From assembly GCA_016182795.1 (NCBI GenBank), contig JACPFW010000003.1:1-64000 (forward strand): a stretch of DNA of 64,000 bases, written 5' to 3'. Within the stretch, counting starts at the first letter, position 1, and every line of letters begins with the position of its first letter. This DNA is from Gemmatimonadota bacterium (GTDB lineage Bacteria > Gemmatimonadota > Gemmatimonadetes > Gemmatimonadales > Gemmatimonadaceae). The position numbers and the translations under genes are program-made. Positions 17,932 through 26,673 of this stretch are shown here, in pieces. The notes under the pieces are model-generated. The model was given only the letters and a program-made list of their open reading frames with translations. It searched no databases and was not told where the DNA came from.

Positions 17932-17954
17932 GGCCGCCCGCTTGGGCGGCCTTT
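17932..17954. terminator. Rho-independent-type hairpin
   Basis: GGCCGCCC (17932-17939), loop GCTT, GGGCGGCC (17944-17951), then TTTGTGTT. It lies between the plus-strand island and the minus-strand gene ending at 17984. Confidence 0.75.
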
Positions 17955-17983
17955 GTGTTGCGCCGGACGGATTCGCGCTCCCG

Positions 17984-18970
17984 CTAACGCGTCCAGATCA
18001 CGATCGACCCACAGCCGGTGGTAGCGGAGCGATCGTACTGCGCCGGCGTTTCACCCGGCGAATCGTAGATCTCCACGCCCTTCACCAGATGCGAGGGCGC
18101 CATGGCGTTGAGTTCGCTGAACGCCATGCCGAGCGCCACAAATGCGGCGTCCCGCTGCCCGACCATTCGCGGGTAGTGCCGCGGATCGAACTCCATGTTG
18201 TCCACGAAAAACGTCGGCGCGCAGTAGGTGCCACTCGTCCCACGCACGTAGACGACTGGCCGCCCGCCCGTGCCGTACTCGACCTTCACGGCGGGCGAAC
18301 TGTGTAGCAACTCGACGAGCGATGAGAACGGGTTCTTCGCCAGGAACTCCGGCGTCAGGAACGTGCCGAGTCCCATGCGCCGACGATCCTCGTAGCCGTA
18401 GATCGCCATCGGCGACATGGAGCGCGCCTTCTCGCTCACGACGACGGTGCTCAGGGGTTGCGCTCGACTGCGGGCGCCGGTCGCCGGGTCGCTCGCCTCA
18501 CGCGTGTCGAACGCTCGGACCTCTGCACGCCGGAGCAATCCCGCGCAGGCCGCGCGGACCTTGAGATAGGCCACTACATCCGACTGGCTGGACGCCGACG
18601 CGAGCCGAAGCGCGCACCCCGCATCAAATGCGGTTTGCGCGCTCGGCGTTGCGAGCTCAACGGAAACGATGCTGTCCTGGCCCACCGTGACGGCAACTGC
18701 CGGCATCGCCAAGTCGAACGAATCGAGCACCGTATGCAGCAGGCTCAGCCTGTATCGGCCGGCTGCCACGGTGTCGAAGCGAAATCGACCGTGCACGTCG
18801 GTGGTTGCGTACCGCGACCGTTCGACCAGTACGACCGTCGCGCCGGCAAGCGGCCCGCCCGCGCCGAGCGAGTCGTAGACGGTGCCAACGATACGCGACT
18901 GGCCGGCCGCCGGCGCAGCGCAGGCCAGCAGAAGGCCGAGGTCGGTCAGAAACAGGGCACGTCGCAGCAT
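17984..18970 (-). CDS. Carboxypeptidase-regulatory-like plus TonB-plug domain protein without a barrel
   Basis: This 328-residue exported protein has a signal peptide ending near AAGQ. It then has a CarboxypepD_reg-like beta domain (IVGTVYDSLGAGGPLAGATV to residue about 110) and a plug-like domain with LSTVVVSEKARS, LLHSSPAVKVEYGTGGRPVVYVRG and a final ATTGCGSIVIWTR. That ending resembles the usual end of TonB receptor plug domains, but no barrel follows. Such short plug proteins are frequent in Bacteroidota/Gemmatimonadota-like genomes. Four Cys residues may form disulfides. Outer-membrane association is inferred, and a binding partner is not evident. Confidence 0.65.
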   Translation of the reverse strand: MLRRALFLTDLGLLLACAAPAAGQSRIVGTVYDSLGAGGPLAGATVVLVERSRYATTDVHGRFRFDTVAAGRYRLSLLHTVLDSFDLAMPAVAVTVGQDSIVSVELATPSAQTAFDAGCALRLASASSQSDVVAYLKVRAACAGLLRRAEVRAFDTREASDPATGARSRAQPLSTVVVSEKARSMSPMAIYGYEDRRRMGLGTFLTPEFLAKNPFSSLVELLHSSPAVKVEYGTGGRPVVYVRGTSGTYCAPTFFVDNMEFDPRHYPRMVGQRDAAFVALGMAFSELNAMAPSHLVKGVEIYDSPGETPAQYDRSATTGCGSIVIWTR

Positions 18971-19065
18971 ACCGCGTCAACGCTCACGAGCCCGAGGCGT
19001 CATGTCAAGCAGAGAAGGCCGCACCAGCGTGCGGCCTTCCCGGCACCACCGTGCTGCGCGCGCGC

Positions 19066-21819
19066 TTACCGCCCCAACCAGTAGTTCATCTTCACCAGGA
19101 ATACGTTCTCCGCCGGGTCGCGCCACATCGCGGCCTGGTCGCGCGAGAAGTCGATCGTGCCGTCGTCGGTGAACCCGGAGCGCTTCTGCGTCCACGCAAA
19201 GAAGATCGTCGAGCCGGGGCGGTACTCCCAGCGCAGCACCGCCGTGCCGCGCAGCGACCGCGCGGTGAAGTTGGGATTGCCAATCGTGAACGCCGCCGCC
19301 GGTCCCGCGCCGTCGGGGTCAATCGTGTACGCGCCGGTTGAGGCATTGCGCGCCAGCGTCCCGGCGTCGCGCCCGTAGTCGCGCATCGTTGGCGAGCGTG
19401 GCGCGGCAAACTCGCGCAGGCGCAGATAGTCGCCGCTGGCGATGAACGGCTGGGCGTAGAGCTGCAACGTGAGGTTCGGAGAGAAGGTCCAGTTCACTCG
19501 CTCCGCAACCGTCGTCACATACTGCGCGGCGCTCTCCGACAGGCTGTACGAAGGCGCGAGCTGCAGGTACACACTCGGCAGGGGCTTGATGGCCATGCCG
19601 GGCTGCCACTGCTGCATCCGCGTGCCGTCGGTCAACCCGCGCGCCGTGCGGCTCGCGAAATCGAGCACCACGCGCTGGCGGGGATCGGTGGAAACCTGCA
19701 GGTGCACGAAGTTGCCGCCGTCAACTTTCACCACCGGCCCGCCGCGCGTGAGCCGGTCGTCGTCCACCGGGGCGTTGTGAATCACGAACGACCGCAGGCG
19801 CCAGTAGTTGGGGAACTCGATGCCGAGATACGACGTGAGGTCCTGGAACGTGCGCAGCCCGTCCCAGTTGAACTCCTGGTTCATCCCCGCCGACATCCAC
19901 ACGTTGCGGTACCAGTTGGTGGGCTTCACCCACTGCCGCACGATGTTGCCATTCATCCACCGGAAGCCGGTGCGGCTGTTGAAGGACGCGTCGTTGACCT
20001 CGAACCCGGGCGACCGCCAGTTCTGCGCCAGCTCCCACAGCCAGTTGCCGTCTTCCTTGGCCACCCGCGTGTAGAACCCCCAGCCGCGCATCGCCGTCGC
20101 CGTGGTGTCGTACCGCGCGCCGAAGAACCCGCCGTCAATTACCTCGCGATCCGGACGCTGATAGTAGTGCACGCTCGAGCGCTGCGTCGCCGCGATCGCC
20201 GCCGGCGTGCCACCGACATCCGACGCGATGATCGTCCCCATCCACCGGTACTGCCGCTTGTGCCACGTGTGGCGGAAATCGACGCCAAGCGCCGAGGCGC
20301 GGTCGCGCAGCCGGCTGGCCGCGGCGGTGTCGTCGCCGATGCGGCGAAGCGTCGACGTGAAGATGCCGCCAATCGACGATGCGCCGCCGCGCAGATCCTT
20401 CTTGACCCGCCCGACAAAGTAGTTGGCCATCGGCTCCACCAGCTGGCGCCCCTCGGCGCCCGCCCCCGCATTACGAAAGCGCGCGGTCTCACGGTCCGTT
20501 AGCGCGTTGAGAATGCCAATGGAGTAGCCGTTGCGCGTGCGCCCGGTCACCTTGGCCGCGCCGAGAATCGTGGTGTTGTCCGGCACGTCAGAAAAGTCGC
20601 CGCGCCCGCTGGCGTACCCGCCGAGCTGCGGCGGCCGTCCGATGCGGCGCGAGTAGAACGCCGATAGGCCGGAACTGTTGTCGCAGAAGTAGCAGCTCAT
20701 GCCGCCAAAGGAGAACGCGCTGCTCCCCGCCACGAAGAACGGACGCTTCTCGTCGTAGTACGTCTCCGACGCCGAGAGGTTGAGCACCGACGGATCGACT
20801 TCCACCTGTCCGAAGTCGGGGTTGACCGTGGCGTCGAGCGTCAGCGTTGTCGTCAGCAGGTACTTGAGGTCGCCGCCGATGCTCGCGCGCCGATCCGACC
20901 CGGAATGGTACGGGTCACCGGGCACCGCCGGCATCGATGCGGCGCGCGCCACCACATACGGCATCACCTCCATATGCTTGGGCTGCGCGCCGGGGACGAT
21001 GCTGTCGAGGTGGCCGTAGAACATGGGACTGTTGTTCTCGTTCTGGCGACGGAACGACCACATGTCGCGCTCGTTCAGCCGGTCCGCGTACCGCCAGATT
21101 TGCATCCCCCAGCGCTGCACCGAATCGCGCGAAAACCGGAGTTGCGAGTACGGGATGCGCATCTCGGCGGTCCATCCGCTCTCGTCGACGTGCGTGGCCA
21201 CATCCCACACCGGATCCCACGACGCGTCGCCGTTGAACTGCTCGCCGCGCACTCCCGCCGGATTCACCTCGAACAGTGCGTCATCCGTGTGGTTGTGGTA
21301 CGGGTCGAGCTCAATCACGAGCTTGTCGGACGTCAGCGAGTTGAACGCGCCGTTGTCGCCGTTACCGTCGAGCAGTTGGTCGCGGCGCGCGCGCGGCGCG
21401 CGAAGCCCCGCGTGCCCCTGCGGATCGCTCAGCCGCGCACCGATGTACAGCGCGCGGTCGTCAAACAGTATTCGAATCTCCGTCGGCAACGTCGCCGGCG
21501 CCCCTTCGATCGGCTGGTATTGACGGAACGCCGTTATAGGTGTGGCGGCGTTCCACGCAGCGTCGTCGAGCCGGCCGTCAATCGTCACGGGCGACGCGCG
21601 ATGCGCGGCCACGGCGGCGGGGAGCGCAGCAGTCGCGGCGCTGCTCGCCGGTGCCTGGGCACCGAGCGATGGACTGGCGACAACAGTCGCCGCCGCGGTG
21701 ACGCACGCGGCACGAAACACTCGGCGAACGCCAAGCAGGAGGGCGGGGGTAATCACAGTTTCGGGGCGGCGGACAAGGTGAACGATCGGCGCCAACACGG
21801 GCTCTCCCTTCTTCGACAT
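19066..21819 (-). CDS. DUF5916 outer-membrane protein with N-terminal CBM9-like domain
   Basis: I chose ATG 21819 (MSKKGEPV), which gives 917 residues and places a hydrophobic export signal near residues 25-50. After it comes a CBM9-like beta-sandwich (VTIDGRLDDAAWNAATPI to WTAEMRIPYSQLRF). The long DUF5916 barrel-type region follows, with its typical start YVVARAAS, the conserved TVNPDFGQVEVDPSVLNLSA and FPEKRPFF-like YYDEKRPFFVAG. It ends with a strand closing in MNYWLGR. Members are predicted outer-membrane barrels next to carbohydrate- or peptide-use genes. Substrate is unknown. The neighbouring plug-only protein is transcribed in the same direction. Confidence 0.8.
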   Translation of the reverse strand: MSKKGEPVLAPIVHLVRRPETVITPALLLGVRRVFRAACVTAAATVVASPSLGAQAPASSAATAALPAAVAAHRASPVTIDGRLDDAAWNAATPITAFRQYQPIEGAPATLPTEIRILFDDRALYIGARLSDPQGHAGLRAPRARRDQLLDGNGDNGAFNSLTSDKLVIELDPYHNHTDDALFEVNPAGVRGEQFNGDASWDPVWDVATHVDESGWTAEMRIPYSQLRFSRDSVQRWGMQIWRYADRLNERDMWSFRRQNENNSPMFYGHLDSIVPGAQPKHMEVMPYVVARAASMPAVPGDPYHSGSDRRASIGGDLKYLLTTTLTLDATVNPDFGQVEVDPSVLNLSASETYYDEKRPFFVAGSSAFSFGGMSCYFCDNSSGLSAFYSRRIGRPPQLGGYASGRGDFSDVPDNTTILGAAKVTGRTRNGYSIGILNALTDRETARFRNAGAGAEGRQLVEPMANYFVGRVKKDLRGGASSIGGIFTSTLRRIGDDTAAASRLRDRASALGVDFRHTWHKRQYRWMGTIIASDVGGTPAAIAATQRSSVHYYQRPDREVIDGGFFGARYDTTATAMRGWGFYTRVAKEDGNWLWELAQNWRSPGFEVNDASFNSRTGFRWMNGNIVRQWVKPTNWYRNVWMSAGMNQEFNWDGLRTFQDLTSYLGIEFPNYWRLRSFVIHNAPVDDDRLTRGGPVVKVDGGNFVHLQVSTDPRQRVVLDFASRTARGLTDGTRMQQWQPGMAIKPLPSVYLQLAPSYSLSESAAQYVTTVAERVNWTFSPNLTLQLYAQPFIASGDYLRLREFAAPRSPTMRDYGRDAGTLARNASTGAYTIDPDGAGPAAAFTIGNPNFTARSLRGTAVLRWEYRPGSTIFFAWTQKRSGFTDDGTIDFSRDQAAMWRDPAENVFLVKMNYWLGR

Positions 21820-21912
21820 ACTCAGGCCTACGGAGGGTTTGCACGATTGGTTACGATCGCGCAGTCGCCGCGGTGCGCTTCCCTGCGCGAGTTCCTCGTG
21901 CAAGATTGCGAA

Positions 21913-22413
21913 ATGGCCGAGTCTCTTATCGATGTGCGCCATCTGCCAAAGCGCGAGGCGTATCGCGTGCTCAGCGAGCAGCTGGAAAGTGTCTGCGCCG
22001 ACGAGCGAGATCCGGTGGCGTTGATGGCGACCATCGCCTGCCTGCTGCATCACGGCTTTGGACATCTCTGGACGGGGTTCTACCGCGCCGACGGCGATCG
22101 TCGACTCGTCGTTGGCCCGTATCAGGGCTCACTTGGCTGCATGGACATTGCCATCGGGCGCGGCGTCTGCGGCACGGCCGCAGCCGAGCGGCGCACCATG
22201 GTGGTGCCCGATGTCAGGGAGTTCCCCGGCCACATCGCCTGCGACGCGCGCTCGCTCTCCGAGATCGTCGTCCCCGTGATCGCGCCCAATGGCCGGGTGA
22301 TTGCCGTGCTCGACATCGACTCCGAGGCGCTGGCGACGTTCGACGATGACGACGCGCGCGCGCTGGAGTCGATGATGTCCCGATATGCCCCGCGCCTGGC
22401 GGGAATGGGATAA
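21913..22413 (+). CDS. msrC: Free methionine-(R)-sulfoxide reductase, GAF type
   Basis: This 166-residue GAF-domain enzyme reduces free methionine-R-sulfoxide. The three characteristic Cys are present in family context: GSLGCMDIAIG, RGVCGTA and PGHIACDARS, and SEIVVPV follows. The start ATG 21913 (MAESLIDVRHL) is chosen because the domain begins there; the frame stays open far upstream only as an antisense shadow of the DUF5916 gene. It is divergent from that gene by about 90 bases and is followed 8 bases later by the DUF488 gene, so the two probably share a transcript. Length is typical of the family. Confidence 0.9.
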   Translation: MAESLIDVRHLPKREAYRVLSEQLESVCADERDPVALMATIACLLHHGFGHLWTGFYRADGDRRLVVGPYQGSLGCMDIAIGRGVCGTAAAERRTMVVPDVREFPGHIACDARSLSEIVVPVIAPNGRVIAVLDIDSEALATFDDDDARALESMMSRYAPRLAGMG

Positions 22414-22421
22414 CCGAAACG

Positions 22422-22814
22422 ATGTCAACATCTGCCCCCCGCTTTCGCATCAAGCGCGCCTACGAGCCGCCCGATCCCGGCGACGGTGTGCGCGTGCTGG
22501 TCGATCGTCTCTGGCCGCGCGGACTGTCCCGCGCCGGCGCGGACCTCGACCATTGGATGAAGGACGTGGCCCCCAGCCCCTCGCTGCGCATCTGGTTCGG
22601 CCACGACCCAGCTCGCTTTGCCGACTTCGCTGCCCGCTATCGCGACGAACTGGCGCACAGCCCCGACGCGCTGGCCCCGTTGCTCGCGCTCGCCCGGGAA
22701 GGGCCGGTAACCCTCGTGTATGCTGCCCGCGACGAGCGGCACAACCATGCCCTCGTTCTGCGCGACTTCCTGGCAAAGCAGCGCCGCCGCCCCCGCGCCG
22801 CCCGGACAAAATAG
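22422..22814 (+). CDS. DUF488 (YeaO-like) protein
   Basis: This 130-residue protein shows the DUF488 signature: RIKRAYEPPDPGDGVRVLVD, the RLWPRGLSR loop, the helix WMKDVAPSPSLRIWFGHDP, and a C-terminal VTLVYAARDERHNHALVL strand-helix. Members are small cytosolic proteins of unknown biochemical role. It starts 8 bases after the msrC stop, suggesting co-transcription with the oxidative-damage repair enzyme. The C-terminus has a basic tail (RRRPRAARTK). Confidence 0.85.
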   Translation: MSTSAPRFRIKRAYEPPDPGDGVRVLVDRLWPRGLSRAGADLDHWMKDVAPSPSLRIWFGHDPARFADFAARYRDELAHSPDALAPLLALAREGPVTLVYAARDERHNHALVLRDFLAKQRRRPRAARTK

Positions 22815-22816
22815 TT

Positions 22817-22836
22817 ATCAAGGAAAACACCTTGAT
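22817..22836. promoter_or_regulatory. Inverted-repeat operator candidate upstream of the SufR-like operon
   Basis: ATCAAGG (22817-22823), six bases, CCTTGAT (22830-22836), about 80 bases before the regulator gene in an otherwise AT-richer stretch. The right half continues TATTTGAA, similar to CTTGATATATTAGAA near 28643, beside the second regulator. Confidence 0.55.
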
Positions 22837-22915
22837 TATTTGAAGCCGTTGCCGCATACTGCTTGGTGCAGGGCCGGGACGTAGTCCCGGGCTCACACCA
22901 AACGCGGGGGCAACG

Positions 22916-23551
22916 GTGGCTCCACAAGGCATTCCGGTCATGAAGGAGCGGCTTCGGTCGCTCCTCGACGCGCTCAAGTACCGCGGGCGTGCCACGGTGC
23001 CCGAGCTGGCCAGCGACCTCGACCTCAACGTCGAGACCGTGCGCGACCACCTCCGCACGCTCGAAGGGCGCGAACTGGTGCGCCGGGACGGCACGCTCCA
23101 GCAGGGGCCGGGGCGCCCGGAGATTGTCTTCGTGCTCACCGCCGCCGCCGAGGCGCTCTTCCCGCGCCGCGAAGCGGAGATCCTGCGCGAGCTGGCGCAG
23201 TTCATGGTGGCCCACCGGCAGGCGCCGCTGCTGCGCGACTTCTTTCGCGAGTACGTATCCGAGCGGCGCGAGCAGGGACTGGCCCGCGTCGAGGGGCTCA
23301 CCGGCCGCAAGCGCGTGCGCGAAGTGGCGCGCATCATGGACGAAATGGGCTTCATGCCCGTGCTCGAGGATCACGGCGACACGCTGCGCCTCTGCCACTG
23401 CCCGATGCGCGGCCTGGTGGAAGCCACCGACTTGCCGTGCCGCGAGGAGATCGGCCTGCTGCGCGAACTGCTCGACGGATCGCTGACCCGCGTCTCGCAT
23501 ATGCCGCATGGCGATCTCGCCTGCGCCTACAAGGTGGACATCGAGTCGTGA
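22916..23551 (+). CDS. SufR-like winged-helix regulator with Cys cluster
   Basis: This 211-residue protein starts at GTG 22916, or possibly at ATG 22940. An N-terminal winged helix (RGRATVPELASDLDLNVETV, then HLRTLEGRELVRRDG) is followed by a helical linker and a C-terminal Cys region: CHCP near residue 162, Cys about 175 (C-x12-C) and Cys 203. This is the SufR/COG2345 layout, in which the Cys ligate an Fe-S cluster that senses O2, NO or iron status. The usual extra Cys between 175 and 203 is Ser, with His nearby, so the ligand set may differ. Its stop overlaps the GTG of the mrp gene, so it heads the operon and probably controls it. Confidence 0.75.
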   Translation: MAPQGIPVMKERLRSLLDALKYRGRATVPELASDLDLNVETVRDHLRTLEGRELVRRDGTLQQGPGRPEIVFVLTAAAEALFPRREAEILRELAQFMVAHRQAPLLRDFFREYVSERREQGLARVEGLTGRKRVREVARIMDEMGFMPVLEDHGDTLRLCHCPMRGLVEATDLPCREEIGLLRELLDGSLTRVSHMPHGDLACAYKVDIES

Positions 23552-24618
23552 TCGAAGAGGGCGACGTTCGCGCGGCGCTCGCCGAGGTCGCGTATCCGGG
23601 GCTCAAGCGCGATATCGTGTCGCTGGGGATGCTCCGGTCCGTCGCGGTGCGCGACGGGCGTGTCCACGTGTCGCTCACCGTGTCCACGGAGCGCGACGAC
23701 GTGCCGGATCTGCTGCGCGCGGCCGTGGTGGAGCGACTCGCCCGCGCGGGGGCGGTGCGCACCGAAGTGCAGCTCCTCACGCCCGAGCGCCACGCCGCCG
23801 ATCGCGACCCGTGGCGCAATCAGGGGCGCCTGTCCAATGCGCGTCGCGTGATTGCCGTCGGGGCGGGCAAGGGCGGCGTCGGCAAGAGCACCGTCGCCGT
23901 GAATCTGGCGCTCGCCCTGCGCGCGTCGGGGGCGCGCGTCGGCATTCTCGACGCCGATATCTACGGCCCCTCGGTGCCCGTCCTGCTCGGACTCGAAGAC
24001 GGCGCGGCCCGCACGCGCATGACGACCGACAAGCAGATCGTGCCGCTCGAGGCGCACGGACTTTCGGTCATCTCCTTTGGCTTCTTCCTCGGCGCCGATT
24101 CGCCGGCGGTCTGGCGCGGTCCGATGGTCAGCAAGGCCGTCACGCAGTTTGCGCGCGGCGTCGTCTGGCCCGACCTCGACTATCTCGTCATCGACCTCCC
24201 GCCTGGTACGGGTGACGTGCCGCTCGCCCTCGCGCAGGCCGTGGTGATCGACGGCGCCGTGGTCGTGACGACCCCCCAACGCCTCGCCACGCTCGAAGCG
24301 GCCAAAGCGGTGGACATGTTCCGCACGCTCGACGTGCGGGTGCTCGGCGTGGTGGAGAACATGAGCCGCGCCGTCTGCTCCTGCGGTCGCGAGTCGCACC
24401 CGTTTGGGCGCGGCGGCGGCGACCGCCTGGCCGCGGCGGCCGACCTGCCATTGCTCGGCGAACTGCCCTTTGCCGACGGCGTGGTTGACGGCGGAGATCG
24501 CGGAGCGCCGGCGCTCATTGAGGCGCCCGACGCGCCGTTCGCGCAGGCGATGCATCGTGTGGCGGCCTCAGTGCGCGCAGCGGTCGAGCCGATGCCGGCG
24601 TTGCAGGAGACGGCATGA
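23548..24618 (+). CDS. Mrp/ApbC-type Fe-S cluster carrier ATPase
   Basis: A GTG start overlaps the upstream stop (GTGA). The 356-residue protein has a DUF59-like N-terminal domain (residues 1-90) and a P-loop ATPase of the Mrp type, with the deviant Walker A GKGGVGKST near 108, DADIYGPSVPVLLG, and VIDLPPGTGD. The C-terminal Cys motif that holds the bridging cluster in Mrp is usually CxxC; here it reads VCSCG (CxC), a small departure. Mrp proteins load Fe-S clusters onto target proteins in the cytosol. Placement behind a SufR-like regulator fits cluster repair or delivery in this operon. Confidence 0.88.
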   Translation: MIEEGDVRAALAEVAYPGLKRDIVSLGMLRSVAVRDGRVHVSLTVSTERDDVPDLLRAAVVERLARAGAVRTEVQLLTPERHAADRDPWRNQGRLSNARRVIAVGAGKGGVGKSTVAVNLALALRASGARVGILDADIYGPSVPVLLGLEDGAARTRMTTDKQIVPLEAHGLSVISFGFFLGADSPAVWRGPMVSKAVTQFARGVVWPDLDYLVIDLPPGTGDVPLALAQAVVIDGAVVVTTPQRLATLEAAKAVDMFRTLDVRVLGVVENMSRAVCSCGRESHPFGRGGGDRLAAAADLPLLGELPFADGVVDGGDRGAPALIEAPDAPFAQAMHRVAASVRAAVEPMPALQETA

Positions 24619-25844
24619 GCGCTCCCCCGCTCCGACTTCCCGGCGAGCACTTCGCCGCGTCGCTCGGCTTTCTCCTCGCCGGGGCGCTGGGCCTGTGGCG
24701 CATTGCGCCCGAGCTGGCGATGGGCGCGTACCCCGCCGCGCCGGTCGTCGCCGTGACGCACCTGTTCACGCTCGGCTGGCTGACCACGTCGATCATGGGC
24801 GCGCTCTACCAGTTTCTTCCCGTCGCGCTCAACCAGGCCATTGCCTCTGAGCGAGTGGCGCACCTCACGTTCACCCTCCAGGTCGTCGGCGTGGCGCTGA
24901 TGGTGACGGGCATTGCGCTCCACCATGCAACTGTGCTCACCATCGGGCTCGCGGTGCTGAGCGCGGGCATCACGCTGTTTGTCGGCAATCTGACCGTCAC
25001 CCTGCGCCGCTCCAAACAGCGCGAACTCACGTGGTGGGCGCTGTGCGCGGCCGCGACCTTTCTTTCGATTGCCCTCATCCTCGGCGTGGCGCTCGCGATC
25101 AATCGCTTCACGGGGATGCTTGGAACAGCGCACGATCTCGCCCTGCGCGTGCACCTGCACACGGCGCTGTACGGGTGGGTGCTGCTCGTGATCGTGGGCG
25201 TCTCACACCGCCTGCTCCCCATGTTCCTGCTCAGCCACGGCGGCGTCGAGCGCTACGGCTGGTGGGCGGCTGGTCTTATCGCCACTGGTGCGGCGTTCCT
25301 CACGCTCTTTCACCACGTGCCGATTCTTGGACGTGAGCTGCCGCTGGCACTCTTGGCCGCCGGGCTCCTCGTCTGGGTCGTGCAGGCGCGCGTGTTCTAT
25401 CGCCACCGGCATCGGCCGCAACTCGATGCCGGCCTGCGTCTGAGCGCCGTCGCCATTGGCCTGTTCGCGCTGGCTCCCTTGGCGCTGGGGCGGCTTCTGC
25501 TGCCGGGCGTCACGGCGACGGCGCTCACGACCTACGCCGGCATTCTGGTGCTCGGCGCGGTGCTCTTTGTCGCGGCGCAGTACTACAAGATCGTGCCGTT
25601 CCTCATTTGGAACCGGTACTACGGGCCGCTTGCCGGCACGCGTCCACTGCCGCGCGTCGCGGACTTGTATGCACCCCGTGAAGCGATGATCGCTATCACG
25701 CTGCTGGCCAGCGGGGCCGCGGTGGTGCTCGCGGGGATCGTCGTTGCCTCAGTCGCATTTATCAAAGCCGGCGCGGTGCTGCTCACCGCCGGCGCGGTGG
25801 TGGAAGCCCGTCAACTGTGGGGCGTGTCGCGGAGCCGACCATGA
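24615..25844 (+). CDS. Polytopic membrane protein, heme-copper-oxidase-subunit-I-like or NnrS-like
   Basis: The start overlaps the mrp stop by four bases. The 409-residue protein has about 12 hydrophobic segments with conserved-looking His in or beside helices: VTHLFTLGWLTTSIMGALYQ, LRVHLHTALYGWVLLVIVG followed by SHRLLPMF, and AAQYYKIVPFLIWNRYYG. The spacing of these His and the aromatic motifs recalls the heme-binding helices of cytochrome oxidase or NO reductase subunit I relatives and NnrS-type heme proteins. No full set of catalytic ligands can be assigned by eye. It is the only integral membrane component of the operon, so it could be a respiratory or NO-related heme protein; this is inference. 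Confidence 0.6.
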   Translation: MSAPPLRLPGEHFAASLGFLLAGALGLWRIAPELAMGAYPAAPVVAVTHLFTLGWLTTSIMGALYQFLPVALNQAIASERVAHLTFTLQVVGVALMVTGIALHHATVLTIGLAVLSAGITLFVGNLTVTLRRSKQRELTWWALCAAATFLSIALILGVALAINRFTGMLGTAHDLALRVHLHTALYGWVLLVIVGVSHRLLPMFLLSHGGVERYGWWAAGLIATGAAFLTLFHHVPILGRELPLALLAAGLLVWVVQARVFYRHRHRPQLDAGLRLSAVAIGLFALAPLALGRLLLPGVTATALTTYAGILVLGAVLFVAAQYYKIVPFLIWNRYYGPLAGTRPLPRVADLYAPREAMIAITLLASGAAVVLAGIVVASVAFIKAGAVLLTAGAVVEARQLWGVSRSRP

Positions 25845-26137
25845 ACGAAACGCAATCGCAACCATCCGACGCCGTGCTGCGCGATGCCCTGCGCACGGTC
25901 ATCGACCCCGAAATCGGACTCGACATCGTGACTGTCGGCCTGATCTACGACGTCGAACTCAACGCCGACGTGGCGCGCGTGACGTTCACGCTCACCACGC
26001 GCGGCTGCCCAATGGAACAGCACATCTCGCAGGGCATTGTCCGCGCGCTGTCGAGCGTGCCCGGCATCGCATCCGTTGACCTCAACCTCGTCTGGGATCC
26101 CCATTGGCATCCCGGCATGATCCAGGAGCACCGATGA
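25841..26137 (+). CDS. DUF59/MIP18-family protein
   Basis: This 98-residue protein begins at an ATGA overlap with the membrane-protein stop. The motif VIDPEIGLDIVTVGLIYDV and the conserved Cys in RGCPMEQHI identify the DUF59 family, which includes PaaD and SufT and assists Fe-S cluster maturation of specific enzymes. The C-terminal VDLNLVWDPHWHP is also typical of the family. In this operon it probably acts with Mrp on a cluster-containing target. Its own stop overlaps the next start (ATGA). Confidence 0.88.
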   Translation: MNETQSQPSDAVLRDALRTVIDPEIGLDIVTVGLIYDVELNADVARVTFTLTTRGCPMEQHISQGIVRALSSVPGIASVDLNLVWDPHWHPGMIQEHR

Positions 26138-26673
26138 TCAACCCTCAGGTCGAGTCGTTTCCGCTGGCACTGCAGGTCGTCGATCCCGCGACCATCATCG
26201 AGGCCGACGTGCGTGAGGACCTGCGCAACGGCCGCGAGCCGTTTCAGCGCATCATGGCCGCCCGCGATGAAGTGCCCGAGTTCGGGGCGCTGGTCGTGCG
26301 CGCCATCTTCGAGCCGGCGCCGCTGTACAAGGTGCTCGGCAAGGCGGGGTGGGCGCATCACACCGAAGAGCTGGCCGCCGATGACTGGCGCATCTGGTTC
26401 TATCGCGAGATTCCGGTCCTCGATGTGCGCGCCATGGAGCCCCCCGAGCCGCTGGCGCACACCATGAATGCCGCGGCCGCGCTGCCGCCGGGCGGCGCGC
26501 TGGTCCAGCTCAACTCGCGCATCCCGCATTTCCTGCTCCCGAAGCTCACGGAGCAGGGCTTCACCTACCATGTGCACGAAGCCTCGGCAGAGCGCGTGCA
26601 CGTGCTCATCCGGCGCCCTCCTGCGGCGTCCGCGTCACCCAATCCCACTGAGGAGCATCACGCTAATGTCTGA
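26134..26673 (+). CDS. Protein with two tandem DUF2249 domains
   Basis: This 179-residue protein starts at ATG 26134, overlapping the DUF59 stop. The first DUF2249-like unit spans roughly residues 10-95 (DVREDLRNGREPFQRIM, and the strand-loop ending DDWRIWFYR). The second spans about 97-165 (VLDVRAMEPPEPLAHTMNA, GALVQLNSRIPHFLLPKL). DUF2249 is a small alpha/beta domain of unknown biochemistry that frequently lies beside nitrogen-oxide or molybdenum/Fe-S enzyme genes. The duplication inside one chain, plus two further single-domain genes nearby, is unusual. It ends beyond the start of the next gene (26666). Confidence 0.78.
   Translation: MINPQVESFPLALQVVDPATIIEADVREDLRNGREPFQRIMAARDEVPEFGALVVRAIFEPAPLYKVLGKAGWAHHTEELAADDWRIWFYREIPVLDVRAMEPPEPLAHTMNAAAALPPGGALVQLNSRIPHFLLPKLTEQGFTYHVHEASAERVHVLIRRPPAASASPNPTEEHHANV

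Noticed and set aside
20905-21912. Large N-terminal extension of the GAF-domain reductase
   Set aside because: The upstream part of the frame is antisense to the DUF5916 gene and has no motif; family length fits the start at 21913.
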